18,741 nt of DNA from an uncultured Collinsella sp. (GTDB taxonomy: Bacteria > Actinomycetota > Coriobacteriia > Coriobacteriales > Coriobacteriaceae). The position numbers were made by a program, and so were the translations under genes. This document shows positions 1 to 9,100 of the stretch, in pieces (the stretch's first letter is position 1; every line of letters starts with the position of its first letter). The notes under the pieces are model-generated. The model did not search any database. It had not been told where the DNA came from and saw nothing but the letters and a program-made list of their open reading frames with translations. The stretch spans positions 1 to 18,741 of the forward strand of contig UQMY01000041.1 of NCBI GenBank assembly GCA_900542325.1. Direction: 5' to 3'.

Positions 1-1873
1 TTGGCAGTTCTGCGTCATGGGTATCTGAGAGAATGGTTTTTGCCGCCGCGGCGTCAAACGGAGGTTGCGTTTCCCGCCACTGCACGAGGCGTAACTGCCG
101 CGACGCTGAACTGTCGGTAACGATCTGCTCAACGCCAGCCAGTGCCGCATGCACCAGATGGTTGGCATGCCCGGTTACCGTCGTCAGGGGTAGAACGGAA
201 CAGCCTTGACCGGTGGCCTCAACGCTGAACAGCCGCGCATCGCCCAGCTGCCCGAGCGTATGGTGAAACGCCCCGGATCGCGGCTGGCCGGTAAGTATAG
301 TGATGGCCTCGTCGAGGGTGTTCGCATTCAGCGAGGCGCGAGCCAGGATCTGACGCGGTAATCCCTGCGGACGATACACTGCACGGATGTTATTCACCGT
401 GTTAACGATACCTTTTTCATTTACCGCAAAGGTGTGGCCGCAAATCGACCCCGGATAGGCAAAACTCGTAAAGCTCAGACCGCGACTCGGAGTAATGGTA
501 GCCAGCAAGCATTCATCCCGTAACTGAGGAAAACCGTCTTCATTATGCGCGATAATCCGCTCGCCTGCGGCGTTTACCCCGGCCACCGTCGTACAGCCAT
601 CCGACGTTGAGCGCACCAGATCGCCACGGCACATCACATGCATCGGCTCACGCAGAGCGCGCAGGTCATCGAGCGGGTTCTCGCGCGTCACCAAAATGTC
701 GGCCGCCTTGCCACACTCGATCGTACCGGTCTCGCCGCCCAGCCCCAGTAGCTCAGCATTGACCTGCGTAGCCGTATGCAGTGCGAAGGCATTGCTCGCG
801 CCCACGTACTTGGCAAAATAGACCACCTCGCGCCACATGTCGTACTGCGTCACGAACGGGCAGCTCGAGTCCGTGCCCAGGCCCACCTTGATACCGGCTT
901 CCAGTGCTGCACGAGCGCTCTCGATAATGCCCGAGCACACGATGTCACCGTTCTTCTTTTGCGTGTCGGTCGAATGGGTCTTTTCCGGATCGAGCAACAC
1001 AAACGGCAGCGCTGGACTAATCGTGCAGGTCACGCTCGGCGCGCGTCCCTCGAGCTGTGTCCCCGCGGCGCCGCGGTACAGCTCCAGAACCTCAGGCGTC
1101 AGCGGAGCGCCGTGCTCGATTGTGTCGACGCCGGCCTGAAGCGCGGCCTTCACACCTTCGGTACTCTCGACATGGGCCATGACCGGAAGGCCAACCTCGT
1201 GCGCCGCCTTGCACGCCGCCGCGGCGACATCGAGCGGCATGCGCAGCACGCCCGGCTCGCCCACTTCGGTCGCATCGAACACGCCGCCCGTCACGAACAG
1301 CTTGATGACGTCGGCACCGCGCGCATACAGATCGCGCACCTGTTCGGCCGCCTCGCCGGGGGTATTGGCGACCTGCGCGAACAGCCCCGCGCCGTGACCA
1401 CCCGGCACCGTGACGCCCGTTCCCGGCGCTACCAGGCGCGGACCCTGATACTTGCCGGCGTCGATGGCGTTGCGCACGGCGATGTCGGCGAACAACGGGT
1501 CGCCCGCGCCGCGCACCGTGGTCACGCCGCTTGCCAGCTGCTGCTGAGCGCTGCCCTTGAGGATATGGCGCACGATGGCGCGGCCCACGGGATTATCGAG
1601 CTTCTTCATCAGCGCGCCCGCATCGCCCGCCGAAACCGGCCTGCCCGAGCCGCACAGATGCACGTGCATATTGATGAGACCCGGCATGAGAAACGCCCCT
1701 GCCAGGTCGATGACCTCGGCCCCCGCTGGAGCTTGGGCCACAGCGCTCGGTCCCATCCAGGTGATGATGCCACGCTCGACGGCCACGGCCATATCGGGCT
1801 GCGGCTCCATATGCTCCGAGCCATCCAGAACGGTCGCATTGATAAACAACGTGGGACGATCGGTAGTCGCCAT
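1..1873 (-). CDS. Amidohydrolase fused to C45 (acyltransferase-type) Ntn-hydrolase; 3' end beyond window
   Basis: One frame stays open from the ATG at 1873 to the left edge (624 residues visible, no stop). The start has a GGGAGGAG ribosome binding site. Residues 1 to about 421 are an imidazolonepropionase/prolidase-like amidohydrolase. The full metal and catalytic set is visible: HVH (His70, His72), Lys191 in GADVIKLF (probably carbamylated), His234, His254 and Asp335 in GLGTDSS. The domain ends in the usual closing strand (GKAADILVTRENPLDDL). Only a few residues later the C45 signature starts: SDGCTTVAG with Cys427, then GERIIAHNEDG, a YPGSICGHTFAVNEKG segment, GHANH (His572) and DSSASR. Members of this family cleave themselves before the Cys of a Gly-Cys pair, and the new N-terminal Cys becomes the nucleophile. 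The likely substrates are amides, dipeptides or acylated amino compounds, but the exact substrate is unknown. No signal peptide is seen, so a cytoplasmic location is expected. The fusion is read directly; self-cleavage is inferred from the family. Confidence 0.85.
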   Translation of the reverse strand, partial: MATTDRPTLFINATVLDGSEHMEPQPDMAVAVERGIITWMGPSAVAQAPAGAEVIDLAGAFLMPGLINMHVHLCGSGRPVSAGDAGALMKKLDNPVGRAIVRHILKGSAQQQLASGVTTVRGAGDPLFADIAVRNAIDAGKYQGPRLVAPGTGVTVPGGHGAGLFAQVANTPGEAAEQVRDLYARGADVIKLFVTGGVFDATEVGEPGVLRMPLDVAAAACKAAHEVGLPVMAHVESTEGVKAALQAGVDTIEHGAPLTPEVLELYRGAAGTQLEGRAPSVTCTISPALPFVLLDPEKTHSTDTQKKNGDIVCSGIIESARAALEAGIKVGLGTDSSCPFVTQYDMWREVVYFAKYVGASNAFALHTATQVNAELLGLGGETGTIECGKAADILVTRENPLDDLRALREPMHVMCRGDLVRSTSDGCTTVAGVNAAGERIIAHNEDGFPQLRDECLLATITPSRGLSFTSFAYPGSICGHTFAVNEKGIVNTVNNIRAVYRPQGLPRQILARASLNANTLDEAITILTGQPRSGAFHHTLGQLGDARLFSVEATGQGCSVLPLTTVTGHANHLVHAALAGVEQIVTDSSASRQLRLVQWRETQPPFDAAAAKTILSDTHDAELP

Positions 1874-1912
1874 ATCGAGCTCCTCCCTCACGATTAACAT
1901 GAACATTTGTCC

Positions 1913-1942
1913 ATTATCACCTAATGCAGCGACTAAAGTCGA
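1913..1942 (-). promoter_or_regulatory. Possible promoter of the amidohydrolase-C45 gene
   Basis: Read on the minus strand, TCGACT (1942-1937) is followed after 18 bases by GATAAT (1918-1913), preceded by TG in the extended -10 style. This lies about 40 bases upstream of the start codon at 1873. It is a match to the general sigma-70 pattern only. Confidence 0.4.
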
Positions 1943-1985
1943 GCATATCGGTTAACGGAGAAAAGGGAGGATGTGAGGATAGAGA

Positions 1986-2018
1986 GGCCAGCACGGCGAT
2001 GCTCCAGCCGTGTGGGCC
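1986..2018. other. GC-rich hairpin next to the first palindrome array
   Basis: The arms 1986-1997 and 2007-2018 form a 12-bp stem with one A-G mismatch and one wobble pair around a 9-base loop. There is no T-run on either side, so it is not a standard terminator. It lies between the promoter region of the amidohydrolase gene and the first 57-bp unit. With the three array units it accounts for most of the gap 1874-2280; no gene is seen there. Confidence 0.35.
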
Positions 2019-2022
2019 AAAC

Positions 2023-2239
2023 GTCTCGTTCTGTAACAGTTGGGTCGAATTTTGGCCGTTAGATGTTACGGATCGAGATATTCTCCAGCACTGTCATCAA
2101 ACGTCTAAATCTGTAACAAGTAGACAGGTTTTGAGCCTCTAGATGTTACAGATTGAGATCTTTTAGCGGCAGCCAACCTTCTGTCTCGATCTGTAACATT
2201 TGCGAGGCCAAGCGGCCCCTTGTTGTTACAGATCGAGAT
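2023..2239. repeat. Palindromic 57-bp repeat array A (3 units, 80-bp period)
   Basis: The units are 2023-2079, 2103-2159 and 2183-2239, each exactly 57 bp and separated by 23-bp spacers of unrelated sequence. Each unit is a 16-base left arm close to GTCTCGATCTGTAACA, a 25-base centre, and a 16-base right arm close to TGTTACAGATCGAGAC. A single strand can therefore fold into a long hairpin. The array lies between the nuclease-like gene's 3' end and the start of the amidohydrolase gene. Transfer-type mobility is not shown; no transposase is present in the window. Confidence 0.9.
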
Positions 2240-2280
2240 AAACTCGGCAGGAACAACCACATCCGTGTCAGTTGCATCCC

Positions 2281-3357
2281 TCAGCGCCCATGCCACTGCC
2301 GCCTCCATTGCTCAGCCAAATCGGCCCGCTGCGGAATGCCCGCCAGTCTCATCTTTTCAGCCAGCTTCCCCGGATTCTTGAGCTCATCAAACGTAAACCT
2401 CAGTACCTTATGTCCGAGCATCGTCAGATGGGACTCCCGCTGACGTTCTGCCACGAATGGGTCGACCGACTCCCGATCCCCACCATCCTGCAGGGTATAC
2501 TTTCCCTTTCCATCGAGCTCGCCAATCACGCACGTCCCGTCCTCGAGCCGCCAAAAATAGTCGACGCGAAACACACTTGTCAGATCGAGCGGGTCGCGAA
2601 ACTCCACCTGCAGCTCCGGAACCGGAAAGCCGTACGCAATAAAGAACGCTCGGAACCGAGACTCGCCGCCGTTTTCGGATAACCCGTCCGCATACGACGC
2701 AATCACCTGTGCCCTGCGATACCCTCGCCTGCCCTCGCAATCGGCACGGAGGCGCTCACACAAATCCCCACGTGTTACGCCTTTCGCCCGCAGCGCAGAA
2801 TCGGCAATCGCCAACCCGTAGGAGAACGGCACACGCAGCAAGCAATCCTCCGCCGTGCGCCAAAACGACGTCACCCGCACGCCATCAACACGCTCGAGCG
2901 CGCCCGCCATCTGCGGGCGCAACAACCTGCACCCGCCGCTCAACGTCACCGAACAACCCGTCTTAACAAGAAAACGCGGCCCGAGCAGATCATTCGGCAC
3001 CTCCAGACCCCACAAAAGCGCCGCGTCATAGCCCCAAAACGCCCAATCGGGATGAAATTCCGCAAGGCCCTTAATAGTCCGCAGCGCTCGCTCCGCCGGC
3101 GTCAATGCATCCCAATCATGCTGAAAACAGAACAGGTACGGCTCGGGCTCCGCGATATCGTCGGTTCCAACATGGCGTCGCAGCCACATGAGCTCGGTAT
3201 TGTCATGCGTTGCGAGCAGTGCACCTTGCTCAGTCGCCTCCGTGAGCCGCGCGAGCATCCTGTTCCGTGCCAACGTGTTGCGAGTCGTATGCTTGTGTTT
3301 GAGAACGGTGTTAGACACTTTCATCACCACCACATCGGACAAATGGGACGTCGTCAC
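2281..3357 (-). CDS. DUF559 / AbiEi-like protein with predicted nuclease fold
   Basis: This 358-residue protein has unknown function. The C-terminal third looks like a DUF559 (Vsr-like, PD-(D/E)XK) endonuclease fold: ESRFRAFF (Glu232), a conserved RVDYFW (Asp266), then GELDGKGKY (Glu280, Asp282, Lys284), followed by a segment rich in charged residues ending GHKVLRFTFDEL. The N-terminal part resembles the accessory region of actinobacterial proteins often labelled AbiEi-family antitoxin domain. In those families the role is mostly unproven. The GTG at 3357 is chosen because GGAGG lies five bases upstream; the longer TTG start at 3375 would begin just outside the repeat array without a ribosome binding site. 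The stop is TGA at 2281. No partner toxin gene adjoins it. It is bracketed by palindrome arrays A and B. The domain call is by motif, not by search. Confidence 0.75.
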   Translation of the reverse strand: MTTSHLSDVVVMKVSNTVLKHKHTTRNTLARNRMLARLTEATEQGALLATHDNTELMWLRRHVGTDDIAEPEPYLFCFQHDWDALTPAERALRTIKGLAEFHPDWAFWGYDAALLWGLEVPNDLLGPRFLVKTGCSVTLSGGCRLLRPQMAGALERVDGVRVTSFWRTAEDCLLRVPFSYGLAIADSALRAKGVTRGDLCERLRADCEGRRGYRRAQVIASYADGLSENGGESRFRAFFIAYGFPVPELQVEFRDPLDLTSVFRVDYFWRLEDGTCVIGELDGKGKYTLQDGGDRESVDPFVAERQRESHLTMLGHKVLRFTFDELKNPGKLAEKMRLAGIPQRADLAEQWRRQWHGR

Positions 3358-3377
3358 CGTTGCCTCCGCTGACAAAT

Positions 3378-3594
3378 GTCTTGATCTGTAACAAGAAGAC
3401 CGATTTTTGGCCGCTAGATGTTACAGATCGAGACATTCCCCCAGTCAGGTGCCAAACGTCTCGATCTGTAACAGTTAGACGTTCTCCAGGCCCCCAAACG
3501 TTACAGATTTAGACAAACCAGCAGCGCCCAGGCGTTCGTCTCGATCTGTAACAGGTAGACCGGTTTTTTGTCCCTAAACGTTACAGATCAAGAC
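3378..3594. repeat. Palindromic 57-bp repeat array B (3 units, 80-bp period)
   Basis: The units are 3378-3434, 3458-3514 and 3538-3594. Arms, unit length and the 23-bp spacing are as in array A, but the centres differ. The last unit ends 42 bases before the stop codon of the gene at 3637-4344, and the first begins 20 bases upstream of the nuclease-like gene's preferred start. Several right-arm changes are C-to-T (for example in 3458-3514), some of which keep a G-U pair. Confidence 0.9.
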
Positions 3595-3636
3595 AGAAAG
3601 GCAGAAGGCAAGGCAGGCGACAACTGCCCACCCCCC

Positions 3637-4344
3637 CTACTCCCACTCCTGCTCGTAGATGTTGAGTGACTTCACGTACCGCCCCTGGGCGCCCATGATG
3701 TCGCGGACCAGGCGCAAAAAGAAGCTGATGCACGAGGTGTCGAAACCGTCCTGTAGGTCCTCGGGATGCACCGCGCCCGGCCCGTCGACCGCTGTGTCAC
3801 TCAGGCGCGCGATGTCATACAGGTAGAGCTGCCCCGCCGTCAGCCAGACATCGTCGGCGCAGGCAAGGCGTACCGCAATCGCGCCGTCGCTCCAATGTTT
3901 CTTTTGCACGATATGTGGGTCGTAGACATCAAAGCGACGGTCGGTGCGCGTGTCCTTCAGCACGACCATGCCAGTCGCGGGATCCTTGTCCAAAATGCCA
4001 AAGCGCGAGAAATACTGCGTGTCACGCACCTGCTTAAGTCGCCCGAGCGAAGCAGGAGAAATTGACGCCGGCGGCTCGTCCACATACAGCTCCAACAGCG
4101 TCTTGCCGTGGTAATAGGGGCGCTCAAACAGCATCCAATCGGTAAACGCCATGTTGTAGGCCATGATTTCGTTTTGAGAAGGTTCCTCGCAATAGCTGAG
4201 CCACGGATCGACGATAATCTCGAACTGCTCGCGCGCCGGCTCCAGGAATTGAAACTTCCGCAGCATCCAAAAGTGAGCCATGTCGGCAATATCGTTGCCG
4301 ACGGCTTCAGCCAGCTCTGCTCGGTCAAAAACTTGGTCAGTCAT
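3637..4344 (-). CDS. Uncharacterised 235-residue protein
   Basis: I do not recognise a named family with certainty. The ATG at 4344 follows an AGGAGGAT ribosome binding site and the stop is TAG at 3637. The protein is acidic and soluble, with no signal peptide or membrane segment. Its middle (roughly residues 65-170) has the order FTDWMLFE, GKTLLELYV, SRFGIL, VLKDTRTDRRFDVYD and DVWLTAGQLYLY. That pattern is reminiscent of the central domain of uncharacterised SEC-C-motif proteins, but no Cys-rich SEC-C tail is present. The C-terminus carries a helix-like segment (SFFLRLVRDIMG). Low-complexity regions are absent and base use fits its neighbours. The gene stands alone on this strand, with palindrome array B at its 3' end and a hairpin at its 5' end. 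Confidence 0.75.
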   Translation of the reverse strand: MTDQVFDRAELAEAVGNDIADMAHFWMLRKFQFLEPAREQFEIIVDPWLSYCEEPSQNEIMAYNMAFTDWMLFERPYYHGKTLLELYVDEPPASISPASLGRLKQVRDTQYFSRFGILDKDPATGMVVLKDTRTDRRFDVYDPHIVQKKHWSDGAIAVRLACADDVWLTAGQLYLYDIARLSDTAVDGPGAVHPEDLQDGFDTSCISFFLRLVRDIMGAQGRYVKSLNIYEQEWE

Positions 4345-4353
4345 GGCATCCTC

Positions 4354-4379
4354 CTCAAACTGATGGACCTCAATTTGAG
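4354..4379 (-). promoter_or_regulatory. Hairpin abutting the ribosome binding site of the 4344 gene
   Basis: CTCAAACTGA (4354-4363) and TCAATTTGAG (4370-4379) pair over 10 positions with one G-U type difference around a 6-base loop. The stem touches the ribosome binding site (4348-4355) in the leader of the 235-residue protein gene. It might control access of the ribosome or be the half-site of a repressor operator. No ligand is suggested by the sequence. Confidence 0.4.
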
Positions 4380-4654
4380 CTTACGAGGAGGGTGGGCAAC
4401 CGAGGCAAGCGCGGGCAAAAAAGGCCCTCGACTGCAAACCAGATGCCAACCAAACACTTGACGGGACACTTGACCGAATGAGCCCACCGCAACAAAACCG
4501 CAGGTAGACATAGACAGCCAACCCGCTCATTTTGGCCAGATGCCCGCAGCCACCACAGAAACAACAGGTGACCACAGCCCAAGAAGTCGACAAATGAACA
4601 CCCGTACGTCGATAAGCGAGCAAATCGCTCGCAAAGAGTGTCCCCAACGACTAG
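4380..4654. other. Gap with no convincing gene
   Basis: No reading frame here has a ribosome binding site and a credible start. A minus-strand frame (4381-4647) is open but could only begin at a TTG inside the palindromic sequence, and its translation is Cys-rich and gene-unlike. The right part contains a partial third copy of the neighbouring palindrome (GTCCCCAACGACTAGAC, 4640-4656). I see nothing else that I can support. Confidence 0.5.
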
Positions 4655-4698
4655 ACAAAAAAGAACGTCCCCAATGACTAGTCGTTGGGGACGTTCTT
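4655..4698 (-). terminator. Strong palindromic terminator of gltBD
   Basis: The 38-base palindrome 4661-4698 has two 19-base halves (AAGAACGTCCCCAATGACT and its near-perfect complement, one difference). On the minus strand it is followed by a run of six T. It lies 12 bases past the gltD stop codon, where a Rho-independent terminator is expected. Confidence 0.8.
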
Positions 4699-4709
4699 GA
4701 ATGACAACT

Positions 4710-6191
<1,482 letters not shown>

Positions 6192-6196
6192 GGCAC

Positions 6197-9100
6197 TTAC
6201 GCCTCCTTCTTGGTCGAAGCAACAGAGCTGGCGGCGGCGGGCACAGCACCAGCGACACCACCCGCCACATCGAAGCGAGCGACATCCGCGGCGCTCGCGC
6301 GACCGGTCACAATGTCAAACGCCAGCTCCTCGGCCTGCGCATGTGTCTTGCCGGCAGCCTCGCTCGCAGCGACAATCGCCAGCACACGCTCGTACTCGGT
6401 CGGAATGACCTTCACAAAGTGCTTGCTCATCGTCTCAAAGCTGTAGAGCAGCTTGATGCCGCGCGGGCTCTGCGTCGTGTCCACGTGCTCCTGGATGAGC
6501 TCGCGAATCTGCGCCAGCTCGCCGGCCGTCGGGGCCTTGAGCTCGACGCTCTCGTGGTTCACGCGGGCATCGAGCGTGCCGTACTGGTCAAAGACATAGG
6601 CCACGCCACCTGTCATGCCGGCAGCGAAGTTCTGCCCGACCTCGCCCAGGATAAGCGCCAGGCCGCCCGTCATGTACTCGCAGCCATGGTTGCCGCAGCC
6701 CTCGACCACCACGGTGGCACCGGAGTTGCGTACGCCAAAGCGCTGGCCGGCCAGACCGTTAATGAAGCCGCGGCCGCTCGTAGCGCCAAAGAACGCAACA
6801 TTGCCCACGATGATGTTTTCGTCGAACTTGTAGGTCGCATGCGGGTTGGGACGCACCGATACCTCGCCGCCCGAAAGGCCCTTGCCAAAGTAGTCGTTGG
6901 CGTCGCCGCACACGTTGAGCGTAATGCCGCGCGGCAGGAAGGCGCCAAAGCTCTGACCGGCCGATCCATCGCAATCGATGGTGATGGAGCCGGCGGGCAG
7001 GCCCTCGGGATGTGCCTTGGTCACCGCGTTACCCAGGATGGTGCCCACGCAACGGTTGACGTTGGCGATGTCGGCATGGAAGCGAATCGGACGCAGGTGC
7101 GCACGGGCATCGGCCGTATAGGGCACGAACAACGTGGAGTCGAGCGTCTTGTCGAGCTCGCTGTCGGCAGCCATCTGCGGCAGGAAGTGGCGACCGTCGG
7201 CACCCGGGATATGGGCACCGAACTCGCAGGTCGCGCTCGCCAGCACGGGCGACAGATCGAGCAGGTTGGCCTTACGGTTGCCCGGGACCTCAATCTGGCG
7301 CAAGCACTCGGGATGGCCGACCATCTCGTCGACGGTGCGGAAGCCCAGGCTCGCCATGACCTCGCGCAGTTGCTCGGCAACAAAGAGCATAAAGTGCTCG
7401 ACGTGCTCGGGCTTGCCGCGGAAGCCGCGACGCAGGCGGCAGTTTTGCGTGGCGATGCCGGCGGGGCAGGTATCCCGCTGGCAGTCGCGCTGCATGAGGC
7501 AGCCCATCGAGATGAGCGGCATGGTCGCAAAGCCAAACTCCTCGGCGCCCAGCAGGCAGGCGACGGCAACATCGGTGCCGTCCATGAGCTTGCCGTCGGC
7601 CTCGAGCACCACGCGCGAGCGCAGGCCGTTTTGCAGCAGCGTCTGCTGAGCCTCGGCAAGGCCAAGCTCCAGCGGCAGACCGGCGTGCCAGATCGAATCG
7701 CGAGCAGCGGCACCCGAGCCGCCATTGTGGCCGCTGATCAAGATCTTGTCGGCAGCGCCCTTGGCCACACCGGTGGCGATGGTGCCGACGCCGGCCTCGC
7801 TGACCAGCTTGACCGACACGCGTGCGCCAGGGTTGGCGTTCTTAAGGTCAAAGATGAGCTCGGCCAGGTCTTCGATGGAGTAGATGTCGTGATGCGGCGG
7901 AGGCGAGATCAGGCCGATGCCGGGCGTGGACTGACGGACCTCGGCAATCCAGGGGTAGACCTTCTTGCCGGGCAGGTGGCCACCCTCGCCGGGCTTGGCG
8001 CCCTGGGCCATCTTGATCTGAATCTCGAAGGCGCTGCACAGGTAGCGGCTCGTCACGCCAAAGCGCGCACTTGCCACCTGCTTGATCGCGGAGTTCTTGG
8101 AATCACCGTTAGCCAGCGGGGTCTCGCGACGCGGATCCTCACCGCCCTCGCCGGAGTTGGAACGGCCGTGCAGGCGGTTCATGGCGATGGCCATGCACTC
8201 GTGTGCTTCCTTGCTGATGGAGCCGTACGACATGGCGCCGGTGTTAAAGCGGCGGACGATGTTGAGCGCGGGCTCGACCTCGTCGAGCGAAACCGGCGTG
8301 CGGCCGCTGGCATCAAAGTCGAGCAAGTCGCGCAGACGCACGGCACGGCCGGTGCGGTGCAGGCGGGCGCTGTACTCCTTAAAGGTGTCGTAGCTGTCCT
8401 CACGGCAGGCGGTCTGCAGCAGGTAGACGGCCTGGGGGTCGATGAGGTGTTCCTCGCCGCCGAGCGGGCGCCACTTGGTCAGGCCCAGCGTGGGCAGCTG
8501 ATCGGGAGCCGGGCTTTTAAGGATGGCGAGCGCAGCGTCATAGCGCTCGTTTTGCTCGCGCTCAACGTCCTCGACACCCATACCGCCCACACGGCTCACC
8601 GTGCCGGCGAAGTACGCGTTGACGAACTCCGGAGTAAAGCCGACGGCCTCGAAAATCTGCGCGGAGTGATAGCTCTGCACCGTGGAGATACCCATCTTGG
8701 ACATGATGGAGACGATACCCGCCGTCGCGGCCTTGTTGTAGTTGTCGATGCCCTGCTCGGCCGTCACGTCCGGGTCGCCGCGTGCTGCCAAGTCGCGGAT
8801 GCACGCATGCGCATTGTACGGATAGATGCCGCTTGCGGAGTAGCCCACCAGCGCCGCAAAGTCGTGCGGGGACACGGCATCGCCGCACTCCACCACGATG
8901 TCGGCAAAGGTACGCACACCGGCGCGGATCAGGTGGTTGTGCACGCAGCCCACGGCAAGCAGCGACGGCACGGGCACCTCGCCCGCTCCGGCACGATCGC
9001 TCAGCACCACAATGTTCACGCCGTCGCGGACCGCAGCCTCAACGTCCTCGGCAAGCTGTTTGAGCGCAGTCTGCAGCGCGCCCTCGCCGGCATCGCGGCG

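Noticed and set aside
776..1897. Plus-strand 373-codon frame
   Set aside because: Antisense of the amidohydrolase, whose metal ligands are all in the minus-strand frame.
3358..3375. TTG start at 3375 for the nuclease-like gene
   Set aside because: It lacks a ribosome binding site and lies directly beside repeat array B; the GTG at 3357 has GGAGG at ideal spacing.
2023..3594. CRISPR array
   Set aside because: The repeats are 57-bp palindromes with variable centres and arms, only two or three units per array, and no cas genes are near. The fixed 23-bp spacers made this worth checking.
4381..4647. Minus-strand 88-codon frame
   Set aside because: It could start only at a TTG within palindromic sequence and lacks a ribosome binding site; it may look conserved only because the DNA is a repeat.
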